Source: Rosistilla oblonga (lineage in GTDB: Bacteria > Planctomycetota > Planctomycetia > Pirellulales > Pirellulaceae). Taken from it: a DNA stretch of 64,000 nucleotides. The translations under genes and the position numbers were made by a program. Under the pieces are notes generated by a model, which saw nothing but the letters and a program-made list of their open reading frames with translations, did not search any database and was not told where the DNA came from. Below are positions 45,861-54,719 of this stretch, piece by piece. The stretch is from NCBI RefSeq assembly GCF_007751715.1, contig NZ_CP036292.1, positions 1,054,001 to 1,118,000 of the forward strand, read 5' to 3'. Positions within the stretch are counted from its first letter, which is position 1. Each line of letters starts with the position of its first letter.

Positions 45861-47093
45861 ATGTCTCTGGCTCGCATTCTATCACTTTGTTGCGCGATCG
45901 GCTTGACCACCGTTTGGTGGGTCGGCCTGGTCGATGCTCAACAACCTGCAACAACTCCCGTCGAAATCGATTCGCCCCAGGAACAGCTTTTGATGCCGTT
46001 GGATGGCCGCGACGGACGCGAGCTACTGTTGCGGAACTTCCGTCCGAAATCGCGGCTCCGCGTTCCCGAAAATCCTCGCGACGCAGCCAAGTTCCCTGTC
46101 GTCGATGTCCACACGCATCTCTCCTATCGTTTGAAAGATGATCCCGAGGCGCTCGACGCGTTTGTCGAATTGATGGACCGCAACAACATCGCCGTCTGTT
46201 GCAGTCTCGACGGCCGCTTGGGCGATAAATTGCAGCAGCACATGCGTTATCTATGGACCAAATATCGCGATCGCTTTGTGATCTATGCCAACGTCGATTG
46301 GCAGGGCTCCGGGGATGCGGACGATCCGGCGACATGGGCCTGCAACCAGCCGGGGTTTGTCCGCCAGACGGTGATGCTGTTGGAGGCGGCGGTCGAACAG
46401 GGCGTCAGCGGTCTGAAGATCTTCAAGGGCTTTGGGTTGGGATACCGCGGCGAGGATCGCAATCTGTTGGCGATCGACGATCTGCGGTGGGATCCGATCT
46501 GGGAGGCGTGCGGCCGACTGGGGCTGCCGATCATCATGCACGTCGCCGACCCAGCCGCCTTCTTCGATCCGATCGACCCGCAGAACGAGCGTTGGGAAGA
46601 ACTCAGCCGCCATCCCGACTGGAGCTTCCACGGCGATGACTTCCCGTCGCGCGAGGCGTTGCTGGAGGCGAGAAACCGCGTGATTGAGCGGCATCCGAAA
46701 ACGAAGTTTATCGGCGCCCACGTGGCGAACAACGCAGAGGATCTGGAGACCGTAGCCGCGTGGTTGGATCGCTATCCGAACCTATCAGTTGAATTCGCTT
46801 CGCGGATCGGTGAACTTGGACGCCAGCCCTATTCAGCCCGCGACTTCATCATCAAGTACGCCGATCGTGTGATGTTTGGAACCGATGGTCCCTGGCCCGA
46901 GACGCGGATCCGGCTGTACTGGCGGTTTCTGGAGACCCGCGACCAATACTTCCCGTATTCGGAAAAAGAGTTTCCGCCGCAGGGGCTGTGGCAGATCTAT
47001 GGGCTCTATCTACCCGACGACGTGCTGCGGAAAGTCTATTCGGAAAACGCAGCCCGGCTGATTCCAGGAGTCCGTCAGCGACTCGGTTCGTAA
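45861..47093 (+). CDS. Secreted amidohydrolase family 2 protein
   Basis: 410 residues from the ATG at 45861; the open frame starts at a TTG 18 bases earlier. A signal peptide (LSLCCAIGLTTVWWVGLVDA) is followed by a metal-dependent TIM-barrel hydrolase: DVHTHLSY (first metal His pair), LKIFKGFGLGY, IIMHVADP, FIGAHVAN, and FGTDGPWP with the last metal Asp. The amidohydrolase-2 group includes decarboxylases and lactonases; the substrate cannot be read from the sequence. It is divergent from the kinase gene, with a 34-base gap. Confidence 0.85.
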   Translation: MSLARILSLCCAIGLTTVWWVGLVDAQQPATTPVEIDSPQEQLLMPLDGRDGRELLLRNFRPKSRLRVPENPRDAAKFPVVDVHTHLSYRLKDDPEALDAFVELMDRNNIAVCCSLDGRLGDKLQQHMRYLWTKYRDRFVIYANVDWQGSGDADDPATWACNQPGFVRQTVMLLEAAVEQGVSGLKIFKGFGLGYRGEDRNLLAIDDLRWDPIWEACGRLGLPIIMHVADPAAFFDPIDPQNERWEELSRHPDWSFHGDDFPSREALLEARNRVIERHPKTKFIGAHVANNAEDLETVAAWLDRYPNLSVEFASRIGELGRQPYSARDFIIKYADRVMFGTDGPWPETRIRLYWRFLETRDQYFPYSEKEFPPQGLWQIYGLYLPDDVLRKVYSENAARLIPGVRQRLGS

Positions 47094-47139
47094 CGCACGA
47101 ACTCCCTTCCCCTCGAACTTCGCTTCGCTTGTTCTCCGT

Positions 47140-48714
47140 TTATTCCGCTTCATTGTCGGCGCCGGAAAATTTGAAACTAAAGACATCTGCGTCTTGGAGT
47201 TCGAATCGCAATCGGATCGGTTTGCCCGCCAGGGACGACACGTCTTGCGTCTTGTTCCAGGTGACGGTTCTTGCGATGGTGTCTCCGAAGATTTCAGGGC
47301 AATCTTGCATTGCGAAGCCGTCGATCGGCTTTCCTGCTTCGTCTTGAATCTCGATTCGAACCGTGCCTGCGGCTGAGGTTGCGAAGTTGAGTTCCAACCG
47401 CGTTCCTTCGAAGGTAAAAGGCCTAGTCAAGAGCGAGCCGCCCGTCCAACCAGCCCGCGCCGATACAAATCCGTCTTGCCGCAAGGTGTAGCGGCGGACC
47501 GATGTGGAATCGCCTTGCCAATAGCCTTCGGTGGCGTAGAGCGAGATGTCGTCGGGGGCGCCGTCGAGGTCCGATTGCGTTTGCAGCATGCCCCAAAAGA
47601 TGAAGTTGTCGCCGTAGACCCAAGAGTCAATTGAGGAAGGGCCGGGCTGGATGAAGGCTTCACCCCAACGGGAAAAGCTCTCACCATCGCGACTGGTCAT
47701 AAACGCTGCATCGGTCACCGTGGTGCCGTAACGAGGATGTTGCTTGGCACGATACTCACGCTCTTCAAGCCCCGGCAACTGTTTCATCGATGGCGACCAA
47801 CCGCGGTCGACATAACGCATTGGAAAGCCCATGAAGATATGCGGCGCTCGGTAATAGGGCTGGATCTGATTCGTATACAACGCCTGTTCGGGGGCGCCGG
47901 GGTATTCGAGCCATTGCGGTTCGGGGAAACGACTCGGATCGGTCGATGTCGCCGTCATGATGCCCCGCACGCCCTCGTCGAATTGACGGTGGTACTCGCG
48001 ATAAACCTTCCCCACCGAATCCCAAAACATGAGGTTCTGGGAATCGAAGGCACCAACGGTGGTAAAGGGTTTCTTGCTCTTTAAACGAAAACGGACACCA
48101 TCGGCAGAGACCATCAGGTACAGCCCCCTAGGTTTCGTTCCAAAGATCACGATCTTATATCGTTCCTCCTCGGGGCAATCGGGATTGGTGTCTTTGAAAG
48201 TGGCTGTGTGGGCGGGGCTGCCACCGATCTCAGCGACCATCTTGGCGTCGAGGATCAAGTTGTTCTTCGTCGATCCTTCAAACTCGACGATGTCCAGTTC
48301 GGGCCGCGTCCAGTGGATGCCGTCGTGACTCTCGGCCAGACACAGCGTCTCCCACGAGTTCTTCTGTTTCTCGTAGGCTTTCGATGCAGTGTGGTGACCG
48401 CCGCGGTAGTACATTCGAAAACGGTCGCCATCGCGGAAGACGCTCTGGTAGGCACTTCCGTTTCCCTCCCATGGCGCGTCGGTGCGAAAGACGATCTCTC
48501 GCCGCTGGGGGCGGTTCAATTCGAGCCGGACGCCGTCGAGTCGGTCAATCAGATAATCATCGACGAACAGTTCACGTCGCGAACCAATATCGATCGGATT
48601 CGATTTAGCGTTCCCCGGTTCGTCAGCGCCCGCCGTCGGCCCCACTCCCGCGTGACCGGTCGCTGCGATGCCCAATACTGCCGCCGTCTTCATCCAATCG
48701 CGTCGCGTATGCAT
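47140..48714 (-). CDS. Tat-exported beta-propeller protein, glycosidase-like, unknown substrate
   Basis: 524 residues from the ATG at 48714, which begins a Tat-type signal (RRDWMKTAAVLG). The main part starts with IGSRRELFVDDYLIDRL and contains repeated five-bladed-propeller features such as FRMYYRGG, LAESHDGIHWTRPEL, VSADGVRFRL and MTSRDGESFSRWGEAF, which resemble the blades of GH43/GH32/GH130-like enzymes. The C-terminal 100 residues form a beta-sandwich-like region (GTVRIEIQDEAGKPIDGF). I recall this as a common planctomycete 'glycosyl hydrolase family-like' secreted protein; no catalytic residue can be named with certainty. Confidence 0.7.
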   Translation of the reverse strand: MHTRRDWMKTAAVLGIAATGHAGVGPTAGADEPGNAKSNPIDIGSRRELFVDDYLIDRLDGVRLELNRPQRREIVFRTDAPWEGNGSAYQSVFRDGDRFRMYYRGGHHTASKAYEKQKNSWETLCLAESHDGIHWTRPELDIVEFEGSTKNNLILDAKMVAEIGGSPAHTATFKDTNPDCPEEERYKIVIFGTKPRGLYLMVSADGVRFRLKSKKPFTTVGAFDSQNLMFWDSVGKVYREYHRQFDEGVRGIMTATSTDPSRFPEPQWLEYPGAPEQALYTNQIQPYYRAPHIFMGFPMRYVDRGWSPSMKQLPGLEEREYRAKQHPRYGTTVTDAAFMTSRDGESFSRWGEAFIQPGPSSIDSWVYGDNFIFWGMLQTQSDLDGAPDDISLYATEGYWQGDSTSVRRYTLRQDGFVSARAGWTGGSLLTRPFTFEGTRLELNFATSAAGTVRIEIQDEAGKPIDGFAMQDCPEIFGDTIARTVTWNKTQDVSSLAGKPIRLRFELQDADVFSFKFSGADNEAE

Positions 48715-48844
48715 TTTGGTTTTTCCATTCAAAGGGTGCGGAAGTCGATGTGAACTAACGTTCGTCCGGGCGTCGATCGCTCGATTATACAAGTCCCGGG
48801 AGGGGAATGCGTGACTTGCCATCTTCTGTCGGCGTCACTGCCAT

Positions 48845-49681
48845 TTAAAGGTTTTGCAGAGCCTTAAACACAAACTCAAGAGCCTGCTTTGTGTCGTCGT
48901 AGGTGGTGCTGTGGCCTCCATCGGCACGATGAAGGCTGAGGACGTGACAATTCGTATGTTGTACTTTTTCAACCAGTCGCAGCACGCTGTCAGCCGGCAC
49001 GATCTCGTCGCCGCCGCCGGTTGTTGCTGCCAGCGGCATCGTGAATCGGTCGGGAGCAAATTCAGCGCTACGGCGACGGTATTCGTCGGGGACCTGCTGT
49101 TTTGTGCCGCCATAAGATTCCGCGATCGCATCGAGGAACCGCTCGTATTCGACAAGGTTTGCTGTTCCGTTCAGGGAGACAACGGCATCGATCAGGTCGG
49201 GATGCAAGGCCGTAAACGTTAACGCTCCCGTTCCTCCCATCGAACCACCGCACAGGATCACACGCCCGATACGAAATTCACCTTTCATCGATTCGATGAT
49301 CTGCACCACATCCGCTTCGGCCTTCGGTCCCATCCAAGAAGTCTTGGCTCGATAGTCGGGCGAGACTAGCAACGCACCGCGGGTTGCTGCTACGTCGCGG
49401 ACCGCTCGGCACTCGCCGCGATCCTGCCGAACGAACTGCCAGCGATCGGAACCGTGACCATGCAAAGCAATGATTAAGTCGACACGTTGATCGGAGCTGA
49501 ACGCGTCGGGCGTGACGAGGACGTATCGCTGTTCGGAGCCATCACATGTGGCGATGAACGTGTGGTCTTCAACCGTCGCCGCGCTGAGGTTGCCCAACGC
49601 CAGAATGGAGATAAACGCGGTGCAACACCCAACGATCACTGATCGCGACACAAGACCGTTCAGTAGAAATCGCGTCAGCAT
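48845..49681 (-). CDS. Secreted alpha/beta hydrolase (esterase/peptidase S9-like)
   Basis: 278 residues from the ATG at 49681, which starts a signal peptide (SRSVIVGCCTAFISILALGNLSA); the open frame runs to a TTG at 49798. The hydrolase fold shows LIIALHGHGSDRW (oxyanion region), the nucleophile elbow GGSMGG, and a C-terminal DGGHSTTY with the catalytic His; an Asp is available in GGGDEIVPADS. Similar secreted esterases remove acyl groups from plant or algal polysaccharides. Neighbouring genes also encode secreted glycan-related proteins. Confidence 0.8.
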   Translation of the reverse strand: MLTRFLLNGLVSRSVIVGCCTAFISILALGNLSAATVEDHTFIATCDGSEQRYVLVTPDAFSSDQRVDLIIALHGHGSDRWQFVRQDRGECRAVRDVAATRGALLVSPDYRAKTSWMGPKAEADVVQIIESMKGEFRIGRVILCGGSMGGTGALTFTALHPDLIDAVVSLNGTANLVEYERFLDAIAESYGGTKQQVPDEYRRRSAEFAPDRFTMPLAATTGGGDEIVPADSVLRLVEKVQHTNCHVLSLHRADGGHSTTYDDTKQALEFVFKALQNL

Positions 49682-49900
49682 GGTGGGATGTGCGGGAGGC
49701 GGGGCGGGAGCAAGCACTTCGAAGTAGAGAATGTACGCGGACTCTTTTACGAATGCAATGAATTTCTCTACGGTGGACAGAGTTGTTGGCTTTTCCAAAG
49801 TGGATCGTCACGGGAATTGGTGACTCGAAGTTGAATGGCTGGTCGCAGCGGTCTACGATGATTTGGCACTAACCCTCCACTCAATTTGGAATCCCACCTC

Positions 49901-51298
49901 ATGTCCAATCGCTTCGATAGTAAGAACCATCCGGTCGGGAGTTGTCGACTTTCGCGGCGAAAATTCGTAGCCGCTGCAGGAACCGCAGTTGCTGCACCGA
50001 CGATCGTGTCGAGCTCGGTCTTGGGTGCGAATCCACCGAGCAACCGCATCAACGTCGCTCTGATCGGGTGTGGGAATCAGAGCCGAGTGGATTTGCCGAG
50101 CATGCTGCGACAGCCCGATGCACAGGTCGTCGCGGTGTGTGATGTTAATCGAGGCAGTAGCGGCTATGCCCGTCCGGAACATTTCTTGGGACGCGAACCG
50201 GCGCAGAAAAAGGTCAACGACTACTACGCCCAAAAAACACGGTCGGGTGAGTACAGTGGTTGCGACGCCTACAGCGACTTCCGCGATGTGCTGGCCCGTG
50301 ACGATGTTGACGCGGTTATGATCGTGCTGCCCGATCACTGGCACGCATTGGCTACTATCAAAGCCTGTGAAGCCGGCAAGGATGTGTATTGCCAGAAACC
50401 AATGTCGCTGACGGTTCATGACGGACAGCAGATGGTCAAAGCGGTTCGCCAACACGGACGTATACTGCAAACCGGAAGCCAGTATCGTTCCAACGCGGTC
50501 GTTCGCCGAATGTGTGAACTGGTTCGCAACGGTCGAATTGGCGAAGTGAAGCGAGCTGTCGCCATCATCAACGGCAGCGGTGCCGGACCAGGACCGGGGT
50601 GGCAGGAAATGCCCGTGCCCGATGGATTTGATTATGACATGTGGCTGGGGCCAGCACCCGATGCCCCTTACCATGCCGACCGCTGCCTTTACCGATTCCG
50701 TTTCCTGCAGGAGTATTCAGGCGGTCAGGTCACCAACACGGGCGCGCACTCGATCGACATTGTCCAGTGGGCGTTGGGTAACGACGGCACGGGGCCCGTT
50801 GAATTTGAAGATCAAGATGGAATCGTCTGGCCACCAGCGGGACATCTCTACACGACCGCGATGAAGTCACATTTCCGGGCACGTTACGCCAATGGCGTTG
50901 AATTTGTCTGCCGGACCCAGGCTCCCGGTTTCGGTGCCCGGATTGAAGGTACCGAAGGTTGGGTGCAGTTCTCTGTCAACAATATGAAAGAGGTCGAAGC
51001 CTCGAGTGAGGCGATCAAGAATTCGGTTATTGGTCCCGATGAAATCCGTCTACCCGTTAGCGGGAATCACTACCGCAACTTCCTCGATTCGGTCAAGTCG
51101 CGACAGGAGCCCATTGAACCGGTCGAAGCGGGGCATCGCACAGCCACGATCTGCCACGCGGGTAACATCGCCATGCAACTCAAACGAAAGCTGCAATGGG
51201 ATCCCGAGCAAGAGATGTTTGTCAACGACGACGAAGCCAATCAGATGCTGCGCCGGCCGTATCGTAAGCCTTGGCAGATTGATGGAATTGAAAGTTAG
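49901..51298 (+). CDS. Tat-exported Gfo/Idh/MocA family oxidoreductase
   Basis: 465 residues from the ATG at 49901 (the open frame begins at a TTG five codons earlier). A Tat signal (SRRKFVAAAGTAVAAPTIVSSS) is followed by the NAD(P)-binding fold INVALIGCGNQSRVDLP, VVAVCDVN, DAVMIVLPDHWHA, and a CQKPMS motif carrying the catalytic-site Lys of the family EKP motif. The C-terminal domain has NTGAHSIDIVQWALG with the conserved His. These enzymes oxidise or reduce sugar hydroxyls; exported versions keep cofactor bound. Together with DUF1080 proteins, which act on 3-keto-sugars, a keto-sugar pathway is plausible. Confidence 0.9.
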   Translation: MSNRFDSKNHPVGSCRLSRRKFVAAAGTAVAAPTIVSSSVLGANPPSNRINVALIGCGNQSRVDLPSMLRQPDAQVVAVCDVNRGSSGYARPEHFLGREPAQKKVNDYYAQKTRSGEYSGCDAYSDFRDVLARDDVDAVMIVLPDHWHALATIKACEAGKDVYCQKPMSLTVHDGQQMVKAVRQHGRILQTGSQYRSNAVVRRMCELVRNGRIGEVKRAVAIINGSGAGPGPGWQEMPVPDGFDYDMWLGPAPDAPYHADRCLYRFRFLQEYSGGQVTNTGAHSIDIVQWALGNDGTGPVEFEDQDGIVWPPAGHLYTTAMKSHFRARYANGVEFVCRTQAPGFGARIEGTEGWVQFSVNNMKEVEASSEAIKNSVIGPDEIRLPVSGNHYRNFLDSVKSRQEPIEPVEAGHRTATICHAGNIAMQLKRKLQWDPEQEMFVNDDEANQMLRRPYRKPWQIDGIES

Positions 51299-51466
51299 GG
51301 TGTCGCAAAATTCTTATGCAACGTTGAACCCAACGTCGACTGCCGAGATCGGTTGAAGATCTCGGCAGCGCAAGTGACCCTAAATGTCTGAACCTGCATC
51401 GGAAAGTCATACGCGACTTTCGTGATGCCTGGGCAGCAGCCCAGGCCGGAGATTCATGCTGCGGCG

Positions 51467-52654
51467 CTACTTCGAAGATTCAGCCGTCTCATACAACCAG
51501 GTCACTGGGAAACGAGTGATCTGGAAAGAATTCAACTTGGGGAATTCACAGTGCCCAAGCACCACGTGATCACCCACAAATTCCATGGCTGTGTAACAGT
51601 ACCATCCGTCGGGATCGGTGCCGATATTCTTGACGTTCTTCCAAGTCGCACCGTCGTCGCTGGAGATCGCTGCGGTGAATGGTCGACGACCGGTCGGTTT
51701 GATTTTTGCCAGCGGATCGTCTCCGTTGTTCCAAACCAGCAACAGGTCGCCTGTCGAAGGAATGCGTTCGATGGTTGCAGGAGACGCCGACGGTTGCGGG
51801 ATATTGGATTTTTCCAATGGAGTCCATGTTTCGCCGCCATCGGACGAATAGGTCACTAGTTGGCAATCTCGGCTGCGGCAGAACATCATGATTCGGCCAT
51901 CTTTGAGTTCGACGACTCCAGGTTCCTGAGCCAGCAGTTTGGATTCCAATGTGCTTTTAGAAGTCCGCCAAGTCTTCCCCAGATCGTCCGACAGATAACA
52001 ATGAATCTGTGCGGAGTTTCGCCATCCGGGCCAGCCGGGTAGATAGTGAGTTGCGACAGGAGCAACCAGACGCCCGCTTTTCAGCTGGATCACGCGATCG
52101 TTGTTCAGCACGCGGTAGGCGGGTTCATCCGCTGGAGAAACATGAACGGGCTCCGACCACGTTTTTGCTTCGTCATCACTCGTCTGCATCAAGATCGAAT
52201 CCAGAAATGGATACTTCGCATTCGCTGGGCTCTTGTACTTTCGGACATAGAACAACGCGATCCGCCCATCCTGCAACCTGAGCAGCGACACCGACATCAA
52301 GTTGGCATCGTCTTCGCCGCGTGCGATGGCGGATTCATCATCTTGAGTCCATGTCTTCCCCTCATCGTCCGAATAGCGGGCAACCAGTTCGGCTTCCGCG
52401 TGGTCGCTGCGACCGACGAACTTTGTGTAGATCAACATCAGCCTGCCGTCCTTCAGGCGGATGAAGTCTCCTTCGCTGTTTCGATCGTTGCCCGGACGGG
52501 GAGAAATTCGCATCGGTTTCTCAACCCCCGCGGCAACTCCCTGCGGCACGGGGGCGTCCGCTTGGGCCAGTAAAGATTCACAGCAGGTAAGCGAGATTGC
52601 ACTCCAGGCAAACATCGCTACCGACTTCTTAAACAGAACTTGTATTACTCGCAT
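51467..52654 (-). CDS. Secreted sialidase-fold protein (exo-alpha-sialidase family)
   Basis: 395 residues with a signal peptide (VAMFAWSAISLTCCESLLA). Five Asp-box repeats mark the six-bladed sialidase propeller: SDDEGKTW, SDDEAKTW, SDDLGKTW, SSDGGETW and SSDDGATW. Near the N-terminus RPGNDRNSEGDFIRLKDGRLML fits the first blade, and DDANLMSVSLLRLQDGRI the second. True sialidases use an arginine triad, Tyr and Asp; I cannot assign all of them, so activity on another sugar is possible. It starts 13 bases after the DUF1080-esterase gene, so they form an operon. Confidence 0.83.
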   Translation of the reverse strand: MRVIQVLFKKSVAMFAWSAISLTCCESLLAQADAPVPQGVAAGVEKPMRISPRPGNDRNSEGDFIRLKDGRLMLIYTKFVGRSDHAEAELVARYSDDEGKTWTQDDESAIARGEDDANLMSVSLLRLQDGRIALFYVRKYKSPANAKYPFLDSILMQTSDDEAKTWSEPVHVSPADEPAYRVLNNDRVIQLKSGRLVAPVATHYLPGWPGWRNSAQIHCYLSDDLGKTWRTSKSTLESKLLAQEPGVVELKDGRIMMFCRSRDCQLVTYSSDGGETWTPLEKSNIPQPSASPATIERIPSTGDLLLVWNNGDDPLAKIKPTGRRPFTAAISSDDGATWKNVKNIGTDPDGWYCYTAMEFVGDHVVLGHCEFPKLNSFQITRFPVTWLYETAESSK

Positions 52655-52667
52655 CTCGGTTTTCCAG

Positions 52668-54293
52668 TTATGAGTTAGGACGTTTTAGTTTCCAAATTAG
52701 ATAGTCTGTCGTCGTCGGATGTTGAACATCCGCGGCACCGGGGTAGACCAGTTCGCAATCGACGCCCGCTTGTTCGCAGTGCTCTTGCAATTTCACGCCA
52801 AAGTTGGCGGTGTGTGTAGGATCTTTTTGCTTCTTGCCCAGTGCTGGGGCAGAGGAGTAGCTGAGATAGACCGGGGGATCATCGGAACTGACCAATGCAT
52901 AGGGCGAATACTCAGCAATCCACGGCAAGATCGTGTCCCGTTTCGCTAGAAACTCATCGAACGCGGACAACTTCTTTTCCGAGTCACCGCGGAAACCAAA
53001 CGCATGCCCGCCATAGCGACTGTTGGGAGTCCATTCTTTCATCTGTTTCGGATCCAACGTGGTTTGAGCACCGGTGACGGCGGCACACCACAACCGAGTC
53101 GATTCGCGCGCGACGGGATCCTTGCTGTCGGGGTCCGCCATGTCGGGGTGAAACGCTAACCATAGACTCGAGCACGCGCCGGCGGATCCCCCCGATGCAC
53201 CGATCCGCTGTTTGTCGAGATTCCAATCGGCAGCCTTGCTGCGGACGAACTGCAACGCGCGAGCGACGTCCTCAAGCGGCCCTTTCACCGGTGGCACCAC
53301 GCCATCGGCAGTCGCTTCTCCGATAAATCGATACTCCACCGAGACGACCGAAATGCCTTCTTTCAGCATGGTTGGCAACATCCCCGACAATCCGCTTAAG
53401 CGTCCACCGTTTGTCCATCCGCCGCCATGGATGAAAAACAAAACGGGAGACGGTTTGTCCGATTCGGCTTGCCAGAAATGGAGCACCTGTTTTAGATGCG
53501 GGCCATAGGAGACGTCGTACTGCGTCGGCTGAGGCAGAGGGCGGTGCGATGCCAGGATTTTTTTACTCTCTTGCTCGCCAATCTCGCGAACGAAAATGTT
53601 ACGCCAGCGAATCTCGCCGCCGTGCGTTTGCAACATGATCGGCCCCTTGGCGGGCAATGGTTGCGAGCGATCCCAGAAGTTCTCCATCACCGCGCCTTGG
53701 ACCACGGCTCGCGAGTTGAGCCAGACCCAAGTTCGGTCGCCGACTTGGCGAATCCGCAGATGGTTCCATTGGCCAAACGGTTTGTCGGCACGCATGATCG
53801 GATCGCGTCCCAAGGTGCCCGGCGTGTTGTTGAACAATCCGCCCGAACCTTGATGAGGTTTTCGGTCCGGTCGCTTCAAGTTGTAGGGTTGGTTCCAATC
53901 CCAAATCTGAACTTGCGGCGTGCCTCGCAAATAGATGCCGCTATCGGCTTTCGGGACTGTTTTGTACTCGAGCTGCAAATCGATGTTGCCAAACTCTTCT
54001 TCGGTCGTTGCGTAAGGGCCGTGACCGTCGTTCACCAATTCGCCGTTTTCAACGGTCCAGTGCTCGGGGAACTCAGCCCGCTGCTTGCGTAGATTTTCGG
54101 CCTTCTTGTCGCCGGTCAGCTTCACCGATGCGTGTGGATTCCACCCGTACCATCCCGTTAGATCTTCACCGTTCAAGATCGCCCGGTAGCCCTTGGGTGG
54201 CTTGGGTTCCACTGCGTCGCTAGGTTGTGCAACCGACAGACAGATCAAGGCAGTCAACGAAGGTGCCAAGGATTTCAAAACATGCAGCATCAT
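52668..54293 (-). CDS. DUF1080 domain fused to alpha/beta hydrolase (carbohydrate esterase-like)
   Basis: 541 residues with a signal peptide (LAPSLTALICLSVAQPSDA). Residues about 35-240 are a DUF1080 jelly roll (YRAILNGEDLTGWYGW, HWTVENGELVNDG, EFGNIDLQLEYK, SGIYLRGTPQVQIWD, RWRNIFVREI). Residues about 260-541 are an HGGG-type esterase: VLFFIHGGGWTNGG (oxyanion hole), VVSVEYRF, nucleophile elbow GASGGSAGA, and DVQHPTTT with the probable catalytic His. The fusion suggests a glycan-binding or keto-glycoside-cleaving part joined to a deacylase. It is first in an operon with the sialidase-like gene. Confidence 0.85.
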   Translation of the reverse strand: MMLHVLKSLAPSLTALICLSVAQPSDAVEPKPPKGYRAILNGEDLTGWYGWNPHASVKLTGDKKAENLRKQRAEFPEHWTVENGELVNDGHGPYATTEEEFGNIDLQLEYKTVPKADSGIYLRGTPQVQIWDWNQPYNLKRPDRKPHQGSGGLFNNTPGTLGRDPIMRADKPFGQWNHLRIRQVGDRTWVWLNSRAVVQGAVMENFWDRSQPLPAKGPIMLQTHGGEIRWRNIFVREIGEQESKKILASHRPLPQPTQYDVSYGPHLKQVLHFWQAESDKPSPVLFFIHGGGWTNGGRLSGLSGMLPTMLKEGISVVSVEYRFIGEATADGVVPPVKGPLEDVARALQFVRSKAADWNLDKQRIGASGGSAGACSSLWLAFHPDMADPDSKDPVARESTRLWCAAVTGAQTTLDPKQMKEWTPNSRYGGHAFGFRGDSEKKLSAFDEFLAKRDTILPWIAEYSPYALVSSDDPPVYLSYSSAPALGKKQKDPTHTANFGVKLQEHCEQAGVDCELVYPGAADVQHPTTTDYLIWKLKRPNS

Positions 54294-54375
54294 ACGCTTC
54301 CAAGGTGGGATAGGATTCGAGTTCGTAGTCGGAGTTGCGGGGCTGTTCAGTTTATTTAACGAGATACCAATCGGT

Positions 54376-54419
54376 ACGCGTTAGCGCCAGGCTAACTGGA
54401 GAACCAGACGCTAACGCGT
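54376..54419. repeat. Palindromic element in the 426-base gap 54294-54719
   Basis: Perfect 11-bp arms ACGCGTTAGCG (54376-54386) and CGCTAACGCGT (54409-54419). An inner pair CTGG/CCAG sits near the loop. The ACGCGTTAGC core also occurs in the repeat at 36830-36878. The gap separates divergent genes and otherwise shows no gene; the upstream plus-strand gene has its own Shine-Dalgarno at 54705-54715. Confidence 0.65.
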
Positions 54420-54719
54420 GTCGGCTGATTGTCGCTGACACAAAAACTGACTAGCCGTGGCGGGAGTTGGCATTCTCCAAACGCAAGGCGGGCCCATCAA
54501 TATAGTCCCTCGCATGCTCGGAAGACACATCCGTTTCGGTCATTGCTGTTTTTGGTCAATCCAGGGACCAACGAAACACTGGAAGATTGAAACTTGAGGG
54601 TTGTTGAATGCATTCATGCCCGACACAATCGTAGTTGTCGCCGCGGCTGAGTCGAACGAAAGCAAAGGCGGCGCCCTCCCCTTCTCCCGCCAAACCGTCA
54701 CATCTGACGAGGACAATCG

